Source: Nitrospirales bacterium
Lineage (GTDB): Bacteria > Nitrospirota > Nitrospiria > Nitrospirales > UBA8639
Reading direction: 5' to 3'
Length of the DNA stretch: 64,000 nucleotides
NCBI GenBank assembly: GCA_029261355.1
Contig: JAJDBM010000058.1
Span: forward strand, 1 to 64,000
The position numbers were made by a program, and so were the translations under genes. Below, piece after piece: positions 16,446 through 24,911 of the stretch; within the stretch, counting starts at the first letter, position 1; every line of letters begins with the position of its first letter. The notes under the pieces were generated by a model. The model worked only from the letters and a program-made list of their open reading frames with translations, searched no databases and was not told where the DNA came from.

Positions 16446-17303
16446 TCATCTATTCCTTGAATCGGAAGTCTTGCCTTCGGCCTTATTCTGGCTTCTCGTC
16501 TTTTTGCTGACGTGCATGTCTCGAGCACATCGAAAGCCAATTCCATGAGTCTTTAAAGCGAATCCTCCCTTGCCCCGAGACGCGGTCCGCAGATCAGGGA
16601 GAAAGCTACGCCAAGACCCTCCACGAATAACTTTAAGTATTCCTGTGTTGGGACCCCTGGGATTACGCTCTGGTGAGAGAGAGTAATAGTCTGAGGCATA
16701 CCAATCTTCTACCCACTCTCTGACATTTCCAGCCATGTGATGGAGTCCATAAGGAGATGCCCCCTCAGCTTGTGTGGAGACATTTTTAAGAGAGTCTATT
16801 CCACGCCACTCTCCATCGAAATTCGCTAATTTTCCATCATCTTCATGATCGCCCCATGGATAGGTTCGTCCATCTTTGCCCCTGGCGGCCTTCTCCCATT
16901 CTGCTTCTGTCGGGAGCCGCTTCCCTGCCCAGAAACAATAATCAACTGCATCATGCCAGGTAACTTGGACGACTGGACGGTTTTCGACACCCTTCATCTT
17001 GAATAGATCGCCATCACCGTAAACATTGAATGGTGGTTTATGGAGCGTTTCTTCTACGAATTTCTGATACTGCGTGTTTGAGACTTCGTATTTGTCCATG
17101 GCAAATGCGTTCAGGGAAACTTTACTTCGTGGTCGTTCGTCTTGCCGCCCTTCAGTAACTGCGCTTCCCCTGATGAATAGTCCAGCAGGGATGTTCACCA
17201 TCTCCACAGAGTCCTTTTCTACGAAGGGTTGTGCAGCTTGTGGCAAACTTGGTGTTGAGACCAAGACTCCTATCATTAAGCATGTCTTCATCCACGTCTT
17301 CAT
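16446..17303 (-). CDS. Periplasmic SUMF1/FGE-fold protein (paralogue 1)
   Basis: 285 residues; signal peptide residues 1-24, then a complete SUMF1 domain: V-N-I-P-A-G-L-F-I-R-G-S, D-K-Y-E-V-S-N-x-Q-Y, W-x-x-A-x-x-Y-C-x-W-A-G-K-R-L-P-T-E-A-E-W-E, N-V-R-E-W-V-x-D-W-Y, I-R-G-G-S-W and G-F-R-C-A-R. The active Cys pair of true formylglycine-generating enzymes after R-G-G-S-W is absent (R-S-F-L-P-D-L-R), so sulfatase activation is unlikely; a binding or structural role is more likely. A basic, low-complexity tail follows. It overlaps the preceding small gene by 4 bases. Confidence 0.85.
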   Translation of the reverse strand: MKTWMKTCLMIGVLVSTPSLPQAAQPFVEKDSVEMVNIPAGLFIRGSAVTEGRQDERPRSKVSLNAFAMDKYEVSNTQYQKFVEETLHKPPFNVYGDGDLFKMKGVENRPVVQVTWHDAVDYCFWAGKRLPTEAEWEKAARGKDGRTYPWGDHEDDGKLANFDGEWRGIDSLKNVSTQAEGASPYGLHHMAGNVREWVEDWYASDYYSLSPERNPRGPNTGILKVIRGGSWRSFLPDLRTASRGKGGFALKTHGIGFRCARDMHVSKKTRSQNKAEGKTSDSRNR

Positions 17304-17695
17304 GGTTTTCTCTCCCGACTCGACGCGACGATAGTTTGCGATAAATGAATCACTCGATCAGTGATGCTCAGCACTGAATTGTAATCACCTTTTCGTTTGG
17401 CCTTCCGTGCTTTCATTAATAACCCTCGCGCCTCATGTAATTGTTGCTCGATCTGAGTTTGAATCATGGGAGAAGCCAGAGTCCCTCCTATGGCAGAACT
17501 ATGGAATTCTTCCCATGCATCTTCGACAGCTCGTGAGGAAAGATGCACGCGCCTGGTGGAGTCTGATTCTACTGATGGTTCATCCATGGCGAATACATGT
17601 CCTGTTCCCCAGCAGATTGCACTTAATGCAATCACCCATAGGAGTAAATTACTGAACAATACAAGCCCTAGTCGTTGGCGGTCATGAATTTTCAT
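17300..17695 (-). CDS. Small exported or anchored protein, unknown
   Basis: 131 residues with an N-terminal hydrophobic segment (about residues 9-34, ending A-F-A-M), then a charged helical domain: a segment with H-E-A-R-G-L-L-M-K-A-R-K-A-K-R-K-G-D-Y-N-S-V resembling a single TPR-like hairpin. No family recognised. It sits between two SUMF1 genes and overlaps the downstream one by 4 bases, so it probably works with them. Confidence 0.6.
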   Translation of the reverse strand: MKIHDRQRLGLVLFSNLLLWVIALSAICWGTGHVFAMDEPSVESDSTRRVHLSSRAVEDAWEEFHSSAIGGTLASPMIQTQIEQQLHEARGLLMKARKAKRKGDYNSVLSITDRVIHLSQTIVASSRERKP

Positions 17696-17757
17696 TTTTT
17701 GGCCTCTGACTCCTCAATGATTATTATTACGTCGTAGGATGTCATCACAGGCATTGT

Positions 17758-18855
17758 TTATAGAATACTCTTCATTTGAATAAGTTCCTTGTTTGTCGGA
17801 TCTAACTCCAGAGCCTTTTCGATATCTATTTTTGCTGCCTTGTATTTATCTTCACCCATATGCTTCATCGCCTTGATCGTGAGTGACCGGACTTCGTCTA
17901 TCACTGCTTGAGAGGCTGATGTCGCACACCGAAATCCAAGGCCAACGCCATAGCTGTTGTTCATTGGATTGTTCCAGAAACGGTGGGTGGCGGTAATGCT
18001 GGCTTCTGCAGCGATCCAGGATCCGCCCCGTATGACTCGCTTGGCTCCAGTCGTCAGACGATCAACGTAGGTCCCGGTTCCACCAAGCCAGATAGGCTTA
18101 GATGGTCCGTTTGTATTCACTGGATGAGGCGCCTTTTTATAGAAATTCGGGTCATACCAATCTTGTACCCATTCGAAGACGTTTCCGGCCATGTGGTGAA
18201 GTCCAAATGCGCTAACACCTTGCGGTAAAGAGTCGACGGGCATAGTGGCATCATGACGCTTTCCGTAATTGGCTTTCGATGAATCCAGTGTGTTTCTCCA
18301 AGGGTACTTGTTTCCGTCTGGTCCTCTGGCGGCTCGCTCCCACTCAGATTCTGTCGGAAGTCGCTTTCCTTCCCATTTGCAGTAGGTCGTCGCATCCAAA
18401 TAATTCACACCGACCACTGGCTGTTCAGGTTTATTGAGTCGGGGATCGTCCCAATAAGCGGGAGCAGGATGCTCTGTAGCTTTTAAGAAAGTTTCATATT
18501 TTTTATTGGACACTTCGAATTTGTCGATCAGGTAGGCATCAATGACTACCCAATGCGATGGACCTTCATCATGGAAAGCCGCTCGTGACCACGGCATGCT
18601 CATTCTCCGATCGTACAGAGTGGGAGTTTTCCCTTTCTGAGACTTTAATGTCGGTTTCTCTTTATCGATGCCTATCACAGACATGGAAAATGGAACGTAC
18701 GCCATGTCTGTGTGTCCTTGAATAGATTCGTCTGCCTTTGCGGGTAAAGACATGGCCAGTAACATAACTGACGAGATACTCAGTAATGTGAGTAGTCTAT
18801 ATTGACTGCTTAATCGTGAGTGATGATCATCTTGTATCTGGACTCTGAGGTTCAT
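17758..18855 (-). CDS. Periplasmic SUMF1/FGE-fold protein with TPR-like tail (paralogue 2)
   Basis: 365 residues from ATG 18855, preferred over a GTG 18 bases upstream because GAGGAG lies 8 bases before it. An exported N-terminus (hydrophobic at about residues 22-42) leads to a SUMF1 domain with D-K-F-E-V-S-N-K-K-Y, G-K-R-L-P-T-E-S-E-W-E-R-A-A-R-G, N-V-F-E-W-V-Q-D-W-Y and G-L-G-F-R-C-A. After I-R-G-G-S-W come I-A-A-E-A-S-I, lacking the formylglycine-generating Cys residues. The C-terminal 45 residues (Y-K-A-A-K-I-D-I-E-K-A-L-E-L-D-P-T-N-K) form one TPR-like unit. Closely similar to the next gene upstream, suggesting tandem duplication. Confidence 0.85.
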   Translation of the reverse strand: MNLRVQIQDDHHSRLSSQYRLLTLLSISSVMLLAMSLPAKADESIQGHTDMAYVPFSMSVIGIDKEKPTLKSQKGKTPTLYDRRMSMPWSRAAFHDEGPSHWVVIDAYLIDKFEVSNKKYETFLKATEHPAPAYWDDPRLNKPEQPVVGVNYLDATTYCKWEGKRLPTESEWERAARGPDGNKYPWRNTLDSSKANYGKRHDATMPVDSLPQGVSAFGLHHMAGNVFEWVQDWYDPNFYKKAPHPVNTNGPSKPIWLGGTGTYVDRLTTGAKRVIRGGSWIAAEASITATHRFWNNPMNNSYGVGLGFRCATSASQAVIDEVRSLTIKAMKHMGEDKYKAAKIDIEKALELDPTNKELIQMKSIL

Positions 18856-18930
18856 AATGTCCACTCCTCGCACCTTAGGTGCACCTTGAAAGTTCGGGAT
18901 ACAATCAATTTGCCGACCTGACTACTATTG

Positions 18931-19875
18931 TTATTTGTTCATTTGTTTCAGGATGATTTCTCGGGTTTGTTGATATTCTATGTTTTTTGCGTCATCTTTT
19001 AATGCTGTGTCGATTGATTGCAATGCGTCTTTCCATTCTTCTTTACCCATGCTGATCAGTGCATGCATATAATCATATTGGACATCGTAGCGAATATCGG
19101 AAGAACCGGCCTTTGCACATCGAAATCCTAGTCCCACTCCATAAGAGTTATTCTCTGGCTGGTTCCAAAAACGATGACTGGTATGCAATGAACTTGCTGG
19201 AGCAAGCCAGGAGCCGCCCTTCAATACTTTCACGGCGCCCTGATTGGCGAAATCAACTCCGATAGCAGGACCCTGAGGGTTCATGGCAGGGCTGACAGTA
19301 TAATATTGGGGGTCATACCAGTCAGCGACCCACTCAAAGACATTCCCTGCCATGTTATAGATTCCATTATCTGTAGCTCCTTGGGGATAGGAGTTCACGG
19401 GAGAGGTTTTACCTAGGTTTTGACCGTAGTTGGCTTTTTCTTTGGTGAGTTTGTGTCCCCAAGGATAGTGACCACCTTGTGGGCCTTTGGCTGCTCGTTC
19501 CCATTCGGCCTCTGTGGGTAGTCGCTTACCTTTCCACTCGCAGAATTTACTCGCGTCATACCAGTTCACGCCGACGACCGGCTGCTCCTTGCCGTTTAAT
19601 CTTGGGTCATCCCAATACGCAGGTGCGGTATGTCCTGTCGCTTTCAGAAATTCGCCATAATGCTTATTAGACACTTCAAATTTGTCGATGTGATAAGCAT
19701 TTAAGACCACTTGATGTGGCATCTCATCGCCATGTTCATTGCTGCCCATTGTAAACTCGCCTTGCGGGATAAGTGCCATGTCTTCATTCTCTACAGCGAG
19801 TACTGTACTGATGGGAGCAAGGAGCAATGCGCTGGCGAGAGCCGTCGTTGTAATGGTCATCGGTAAGTTTGTCAT
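18931..19875 (-). CDS. Periplasmic SUMF1/FGE-fold protein with TPR-like tail (paralogue 3)
   Basis: 314 residues; signal peptide about 1-27; SUMF1 domain from M-A-L-I-P-Q-G-E-F-T-M-G-S to G-L-G-F-R-C-A (about residue 255). The segment after K-G-G-S-W is L-A-P-A-S-S-L-H-T-S-H-R, again without the catalytic Cys pair. It shares the R-F-W-N-x-P-x-N-N-S-Y-G-V-G-L block with paralogue 2. The last 55 residues are helical and TPR-like. AAGGAG precedes ATG 19875. First gene of the SUMF1-haem-cupredoxin run. Confidence 0.87.
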   Translation of the reverse strand: MTNLPMTITTTALASALLLAPISTVLAVENEDMALIPQGEFTMGSNEHGDEMPHQVVLNAYHIDKFEVSNKHYGEFLKATGHTAPAYWDDPRLNGKEQPVVGVNWYDASKFCEWKGKRLPTEAEWERAAKGPQGGHYPWGHKLTKEKANYGQNLGKTSPVNSYPQGATDNGIYNMAGNVFEWVADWYDPQYYTVSPAMNPQGPAIGVDFANQGAVKVLKGGSWLAPASSLHTSHRFWNQPENNSYGVGLGFRCAKAGSSDIRYDVQYDYMHALISMGKEEWKDALQSIDTALKDDAKNIEYQQTREIILKQMNK

Positions 19876-19975
19876 AAGAGCTACTCCTTGTTGTTGTTTG
19901 AAATGAGTCAGGTTTCTGATAAAACATTTCCAAGTGGGTTATGGTCCATCACGGTTCGAGGCATAGCCTTTCGTG

Positions 19976-20278
19976 TTAATTCCGATGGTCAAGACCCTGT
20001 GGGTTCGGGGAATAGACACGTCGTCGTCCTGTGAGCTTTCTTTCAAAGCCTGGGTTTTTTCGGTTTTTGAGAATGGTCGGATCGATGAGTTCACCGCAAG
20101 CACAGCACCGTAAGACCGAGACTAGGACTTCGCCAGTATCACTGGCGACATCCAGACAGTGATCGGGCATCATCAGGCCTCCGCAACGGTGGCATTCGTT
20201 AATCGTCGGGGCATGCGTGCTTCTCGAGCTCACATGTGTCTTGTCTAATGTTTTTGAGTTCTCGAGGTGGCCAATCAT
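19976..20278 (-). CDS. Small double-CxxC zinc-ribbon-like protein (paralogue 1)
   Basis: 100 residues. The core holds N-E-C-H-R-C-G-G-L-M-M-P-D-H-C and, about 25 residues later, C-C-A-C-G-E-L-I-D-P-T-I-L, forming two Cys knuckles likely to bind Zn. A very similar core occurs in the protein at 48092-48367. The basic C-terminus (K-L-T-G-R-R-R-V) may contact nucleic acid. Function unknown. It is divergent from the CarH-type regulator gene at 20420; the intervening region carries repeats of an operator-like motif overlapping this gene's likely -35 box. Confidence 0.7.
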   Translation of the reverse strand: MIGHLENSKTLDKTHVSSRSTHAPTINECHRCGGLMMPDHCLDVASDTGEVLVSVLRCCACGELIDPTILKNRKNPGFERKLTGRRRVYSPNPQGLDHRN

Positions 20279-20308
20279 GCATTTACCCTTTCTTTTGTTT
20301 AATAATTG

Positions 20309-20328
20309 TTCAATGTTTGTCTAATGTA
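20309..20328 (+). promoter_or_regulatory. Operator-like repeat, site 1
   Basis: TTCAATGTTTGTCTAATG followed by TA. It is a direct repeat of site 2 (20351-20370), start to start 42 bp apart, about four helical turns. It matches the site at 48416-48435 at 17 of 20 positions. It lies between the zinc-ribbon gene and its probable -10 region. Confidence 0.55.
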
Positions 20329-20350
20329 ATGATTGAATATTGCATTCTTG

Positions 20351-20370
20351 TTTAATGTTTGTCAATAGTT
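20351..20370 (+). promoter_or_regulatory. Operator-like repeat, site 2, overlapping a -35 box
   Basis: TTTAATGTTTGTCAATAG followed by TT. On the minus strand this site contains a perfect TTGACA (20360-20365), which with an AT-rich -10 (CAATAT, 17 bp on) makes a promoter for the zinc-ribbon gene. A protein bound here would occlude RNA polymerase. Confidence 0.5.
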
Positions 20371-20384
20371 TTACGATAAAACCT

Positions 20385-20412
20385 TTGACGTACATTAGAC
20401 GAAATGATACAT
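20385..20412 (+). promoter_or_regulatory. Candidate promoter of CarH-type gene with embedded inverted operator half
   Basis: TTGACG (20385-20390), a 16-base spacer and ATACAT (20407-20412) lie just before ATG 20420. On the opposite strand the spacer carries GTCTAATGTA, identical to ten bases of site 1, so autoregulation by the encoded protein is plausible. A further GTCTAATGT lies inside the zinc-ribbon coding region at 20243-20251. Confidence 0.45.
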
Positions 20413-20419
20413 ATCACAC

Positions 20420-21322
20420 ATGTCTACTTATAGAATTCATAGATTTTCAAAACTTACGGGTTTGTCGCCTCATGTCATTCGTGCTTGGGAGAAGCGATAT
20501 GATCTGGTTTCTCCAACGCGGGGCAAGAATCGGTATCGCCAATACACCGATGAGGATGTGCGGTTTTTTCGTTATCTCAAAGGGGAGACTGATAAAGGTA
20601 AACCCATAGGGAGTTTAGTTGAACAGGGACGTGAGGAGTTACTTGCACGGTCGAAGGTAGCCTATGTGGAGTCGAATCGGGTGGAGCCGGTTGCTGAAAG
20701 TTTGGTTGCTGAGTTGGTTGAGGCTATCAGCTCATATGACTTGAATTTTTTTGAACGCAAGATTAACGGAGCGTTAGCTGTTATTCCCTTTGAAGACGCG
20801 TTGCAACGATTTTTGTTTCCATTGCTCGAGCAAGTTGGAGATCTTTGGCACAAAGGAACAATCAGTGTAGCTCAGGAACATTATGTATCGAATCTTGTGA
20901 AACAAAAAATTATTTCTGCTATGAATCAATTACGAATTGTAGAATATGGTCCCAAGGTTGTCGTCGCTTGTCCTCAGGAGGAAGTGCACGAGCTCGGTGC
21001 CCTGACGGTTGCTCATCTCTGTGCCGCGCGTGGATGTCGAATTTATTACCTTGGCTTGGGTCTGCCTATTGAGGAATTAGCAGAGTATTGTTCTGCTGTT
21101 GGTTCATCTCTCATGTTGTTCTCTCTGACAGCGGGAGTATCAGATGAGGTTGCAGAGAATTTGGCTCACGCACTTGCAACTGAAATCATTCCACTGTGTT
21201 CCGTCGGTATCGGAGGGCAAGGAGCAATCGTTCATGCTTCACGATTTGAAAAAGAGAAAATCACTGTGTATCGAAATATCCAAGAATTAGAAATTCATCT
21301 ATTAAGCGTGGCGGGCGGGTAA
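20420..21322 (+). CDS. MerR-family regulator with B12-binding photoreceptor domain (CarH/LitR type), second copy
   Basis: 300 residues. MerR helix-turn-helix at residues 4-70 (Y-R-I-H-R-F-S-K-L-T-G-L-S, R-Y-R-Q-Y-T). The cap domain has W143-H144 and E153-H154 (W-x9-E-H), and the B12-binding domain has His190 in E-V-H-E-L-G, 36 residues after His154; these are the adenosylcobalamin and light-state ligands of CarH. Its ligand set matches that of the regulator at 8676-9647, but the cap and operator-recognition helices differ, so the two may control different sites. Divergent from the zinc-ribbon gene; the shared region carries at least three motif copies. Confidence 0.88.
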   Translation: MSTYRIHRFSKLTGLSPHVIRAWEKRYDLVSPTRGKNRYRQYTDEDVRFFRYLKGETDKGKPIGSLVEQGREELLARSKVAYVESNRVEPVAESLVAELVEAISSYDLNFFERKINGALAVIPFEDALQRFLFPLLEQVGDLWHKGTISVAQEHYVSNLVKQKIISAMNQLRIVEYGPKVVVACPQEEVHELGALTVAHLCAARGCRIYYLGLGLPIEELAEYCSAVGSSLMLFSLTAGVSDEVAENLAHALATEIIPLCSVGIGGQGAIVHASRFEKEKITVYRNIQELEIHLLSVAGG

Positions 21323-21419
21323 TTGGCAGCAGTATAGGTGGGTTTTATTTGGAACAATCTGATGGCTAGTGAGTCCTAGGTACCTTACAAGCATATTTTT
21401 ACGAAGGATTCTGTGAGGC

Positions 21420-21714
21420 TATAGCGAATCCAAATAGTAGCGATAAGGTAGGCTTAGACACGACATGCAAGACTACCGGCTCTCTTGCTATGCATCCGAT
21501 GTTGGCGGCTCATTATTTTACCTGATGTATTGATTACAGGTGACTAAGTTCAATCGAACCATGCTTGCACACGATAGTTGAGGTCACCATAGGCACCTTG
21601 ACGCTCATTCTAGAGTAAAGCATCAAACCAACTGACATGGTTATCAAAGGTGTCCAAGCTCTCAACGTGGTATCAAAGGCTTCTAAGGTACGGAAGTTAA
21701 TTGAATCGGCTATA
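21420..21714. mobile_element. MITE-like element, copy B (295 bp)
   Basis: Left end TATAGCGAATCCAAAT, right end inverted TATAGCCGATTCAATT, as in copy A. The right 56 bp matches copy C (inverted) at most positions, including the block around GGTATCAAA and GGAAGTT. Reading inwards from the right end gives an open stretch I-A-D-S-I-N-F-R-T-L-E-A-F-D-T-T that copy C keeps as I-A-D-S-M-N-F-R-P-L-E-A-F-D-T-A, so the end may derive from a coding sequence. It fills the 400-base gap after the CarH-type gene. Confidence 0.75.
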
Positions 21715-21721
21715 GGTGAAA

Positions 21722-23368
21722 TCATTCAAGAGTGAGAGACTTTTTCACGTAGTCTTTCACATTCGGGTCCGTTGTCACAATGACGAGTGTCCAAGGGTCT
21801 TCATGGGAGCCAAGGTAATGAAGAATTGGTTCACGAATATGATGAGGAACTTCATGCATCCCGCCATCTAAAATTAACAGAGATGGGCGTGTAATGATTG
21901 CGCGAGAAAGAAGGATTCTCAGGCGCTGACTGGGAGTAAAGTCCTTCCCACCTTCTTTCACGATCGTTTCTAGGCCATCAGGAAATTCTTCGATTTCTGT
22001 ATCGAATTGCGCAGCATGTAATGCCCATAACAAATCTTCTGTTTGTATTCCTGGACGACCCATCGTGATATTGTCCGCTATTGAGCCTTCAAATAGCGTG
22101 AGATCTCTTCCAAAAACAATACTTCGCCGTTTGTTCATTTGCTCGGCGGAGAGGCTTCGTAGGTCGACGCCATTATATCGAACGACTCCCGCTGGAGGTT
22201 CCTCTAGACCTGCGAGCGCCAACGAGACGCGATGACGTGCTGTTTCTGTTGAGCAGATCAATGCCCATTTTTCACCCGGCGAAGCCTCAAAATTGATTTC
22301 TTCAGGAATCGCGCGTAATCCTTTTGCCCAACTTATTTGGCTACATGCCAGATGAAGTCCCGCGATGTCGGATTCAGGAATTGATAAGTCTGATCCGTTC
22401 GGGGTTTTGTCTTGAGGTAAGGTAAAGAGATGATTTAGTTCCGTTAACGCGGTCAAAAAATAAAACATGACATATGTTCGTTTCACGACAGAATCAATGT
22501 TCAGGAGCAGACTGGCAACAATCACTTCTGCTGCCACAAGTTGTCCTAACGTTAATTCTCCTCGACTGAGGAGCCACCCAGCGGTTCCTAGCAATCCTGT
22601 GTGTAAGATCACTTGAAGAGTTAACGAGCCAATGTATTGACGAAGTAACACGCTAAATCGAGCTTGACGTGCATGTACATAAGTCGTAGCCAATGTGTCA
22701 GCATTTCGCAAAACAAGTTCAGAACAATTTGTAGTTTTAAAATGTAAAAGATTGTCAGCCACTTCTTGAAACCAATGAAAGACATCATATTTTGATTCAG
22801 ACATATGTAGTGTCGTGCGGAGTCCGCCTTTGCCTAATAAAGCAATGAGGATAACTGAACCAATGAGTACGACATCGAAGATCACAAAATAGGGATGATA
22901 CAAGGCCAGTAAGGTCATCCCAATCAATCCTCCAACTAGCACATTGGTCAGGTCAACAAAGAGACTGGAAAGCGCTCGTTGAAGAAACACTGTTTCAAAA
23001 AACCGACTAATGGCATCTGTGCGAAATGATCCTTTCTTAAAGTGTGGCAACACTCGCGCCAAGGCTAAGGTTACTCGAACAAAGACTCGTCGTTCGAGCA
23101 TGTCTATTGCGTAAAATTGCAAGACTTTAAAAATCCCTACAAAGATTAAAATTACCGCCATGATTCCAACAATCGTGACAACCATCACAGGGGAGATGGC
23201 AAATGCAAACGTGTTGACCAATTCTTGAACGGTGAGAGGAATGATAAGGGAAAACACTCCAACCGCAATGGCGTAGGTCAGGATGGATAAGAGAATCGAA
23301 CGTTCTTGTTTTAGAAACACACCAAGACGGTCAAGGTTTTCTCTAAGGAGGGGCACAGGGTTACTCAT
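21722..23368 (-). CDS. ABC-transporter-like export protein with degenerate ATPase domain
   Basis: 548 residues from ATG 23368 (AGGAG upstream; an earlier ATG at 23392 overlaps the TolC gene). About five to six membrane segments (residues about 25-300) are followed by an ABC-type domain whose motifs are all altered: Walker A is A-L-I-C-S-T-E-T-A-R-H-R-V, without the G-x-G-K-S/T loop; the signature is F-T-P-S-Q; Walker B is L-L-I-L-D-G-G-M-H, with catalytic Glu replaced by Gly; the switch His is Thr (V-I-V-T-T-D). It resembles type I secretion HlyB-like exporters without a peptidase domain. ATP hydrolysis seems impossible, so an ATP-independent or structural role is inferred. Operon with TolC and HlyD homologues. 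Confidence 0.82.
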   Translation of the reverse strand: MSNPVPLLRENLDRLGVFLKQERSILLSILTYAIAVGVFSLIIPLTVQELVNTFAFAISPVMVVTIVGIMAVILIFVGIFKVLQFYAIDMLERRVFVRVTLALARVLPHFKKGSFRTDAISRFFETVFLQRALSSLFVDLTNVLVGGLIGMTLLALYHPYFVIFDVVLIGSVILIALLGKGGLRTTLHMSESKYDVFHWFQEVADNLLHFKTTNCSELVLRNADTLATTYVHARQARFSVLLRQYIGSLTLQVILHTGLLGTAGWLLSRGELTLGQLVAAEVIVASLLLNIDSVVKRTYVMFYFLTALTELNHLFTLPQDKTPNGSDLSIPESDIAGLHLACSQISWAKGLRAIPEEINFEASPGEKWALICSTETARHRVSLALAGLEEPPAGVVRYNGVDLRSLSAEQMNKRRSIVFGRDLTLFEGSIADNITMGRPGIQTEDLLWALHAAQFDTEIEEFPDGLETIVKEGGKDFTPSQRLRILLSRAIITRPSLLILDGGMHEVPHHIREPILHYLGSHEDPWTLVIVTTDPNVKDYVKKSLTLE

Positions 23369-23375
23369 GTTTTGG

Positions 23376-24845
23376 CTAGGATCTCCTCTCATTATTCACT
23401 TGAGTCCCATCTGATGACGAGCCTTTGACCCATCCGCCGATGGCCCATTTATAGAGTGCCAGGGCTTTCTGATAGTCGGCCATGGCGGTAATCCATCCTT
23501 CGGCTGCTTGAAGCACATTGCGCTCACGAAGATTCACAAAGAGTAAACTTGTGGCTCCGAGTTTGAATCGAGTGCGTTCGCCTTTCTCTAATTTTTTAGC
23601 TAAATGAAGAGCTTGGCGGGAAACTTGTGTCCGCTTCTCTGTTCGTGTGATCGCTGAGTGGGCATTGCCCACATCCATGCTGACTTGTTGAAGACGGTAT
23701 TGTTGCAATAGCTTAAGGCGTTGGGCCTTGCCTTTCATCTGGAGTTCATCACCGCGCGCCTCGCGCTGGAGAAACGGAAAGCTTAACTTCGCACCAAATC
23801 GATACCCAAGTCCTAGAACAAAATCCTCTGGTTTCCTCGACGGCGTGGCTTCGAGGGTTAAATCTGGAAGGAAATTATTGGCAGCGACCTCTAGGTCGAT
23901 GTGATTAAACTCGGCTTCTAAACGTACGAGCTGGATTTCTGGCCGGACCATTGGGGCGCGGTGTTTCTCTTGTTCGAATTGCTTCAGCACTTGCTCTGGT
24001 CTCATTAATGGGAAACGAGGAGCTGTGAGGTTTTCAGGGATCACCAATGTATCGCTTTCCCATAAAAATAATGCGAGCTTATATTGTTCTTTGTCTATCT
24101 GGCGTTGGGCCTTGATGAAGTGCGCTCGACGACGTTGAACTTCTTGACTGGCTTCGATGACATCGAATTGCGCTCGTGCTCCAGCTTTAGCCTGTTTCAT
24201 CAATTGCGTGGTACGGGCCTCTGCCACGGCCACGGCCTGCTGCTGTAATTTCATGAGTTTCCAGGCAGCCACCCAACTCCAATATTGCGTCGCAGCACCA
24301 AGATAGAGATCTTGTCGAGTTTTCTGAATTTCTATTTCCGCCTGTTTGTTCGCCAATGAAGATTTCATGAGTTCTGCGTGATCAGGGTTCGTCATGAATC
24401 CACGAAGTAGTGGAAGCACGATGCCGAGCAGTGGCTGATTAGAGGTATTGATACCGAGATCCGCTACTTCTACATCTCCGATGCCCGTTCGAAATCCTGC
24501 GAATCCCCTAATGCCCCAGGGATGTCGCAACTCCACAAGCGTATCATTGAACCCAACGCTGGTGGTCTTTCCATTTTTTACGAGTCGTTCTAATTCCCAG
24601 TCATTGACAAGATTGGGTTCGAACTTCCCTAGGGCAGTTAACAGTTTCCCGCTGGCCACCATCCTTTGCGTCTGACTGCCCCGAAGAAGTGGATGACCTT
24701 TTTCCACTCGCGTGAGAACGGCGTCGAGCGTTAGAATCGTAATGGGTGTTTTAGCAACAGATGGCGGTGTGTTTGTTTCTGCCCAGAGAAGAGTGGTCGT
24801 ACAAGCCACTATCATCCAAACGCCAACTAAGTGCTGTATTTTCAT
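23376..24845 (-). CDS. TolC-family outer-membrane channel protein
   Basis: 489 residues, usual length. Signal peptide about 1-23, then two repeated long-helix/strand units typical of TolC: A-A-T-Q-Y-W-S-W-V-A-A-W-K-L, E-A-R-T-T-Q-L-M-K-Q-A-K-A-G-A-R-A-Q-F-D and, in the second half, A-L-H-L-A-K-K-L-E-K-G-E-R-T-R-F-K-L-G-A-T-S-L-L-F-V-N. It forms the outer-membrane exit duct of a tripartite export system with the adaptor and ABC-like subunits encoded on either side. Confidence 0.88.
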   Translation of the reverse strand: MKIQHLVGVWMIVACTTTLLWAETNTPPSVAKTPITILTLDAVLTRVEKGHPLLRGSQTQRMVASGKLLTALGKFEPNLVNDWELERLVKNGKTTSVGFNDTLVELRHPWGIRGFAGFRTGIGDVEVADLGINTSNQPLLGIVLPLLRGFMTNPDHAELMKSSLANKQAEIEIQKTRQDLYLGAATQYWSWVAAWKLMKLQQQAVAVAEARTTQLMKQAKAGARAQFDVIEASQEVQRRRAHFIKAQRQIDKEQYKLALFLWESDTLVIPENLTAPRFPLMRPEQVLKQFEQEKHRAPMVRPEIQLVRLEAEFNHIDLEVAANNFLPDLTLEATPSRKPEDFVLGLGYRFGAKLSFPFLQREARGDELQMKGKAQRLKLLQQYRLQQVSMDVGNAHSAITRTEKRTQVSRQALHLAKKLEKGERTRFKLGATSLLFVNLRERNVLQAAEGWITAMADYQKALALYKWAIGGWVKGSSSDGTQVNNERRS

Positions 24846-24911
24846 TAGACCTCTTCTCCTCTAAACGTTCTGGCAATGAATTTCAAAAGAATATTGAGTT
24901 TGTCTTATCAT

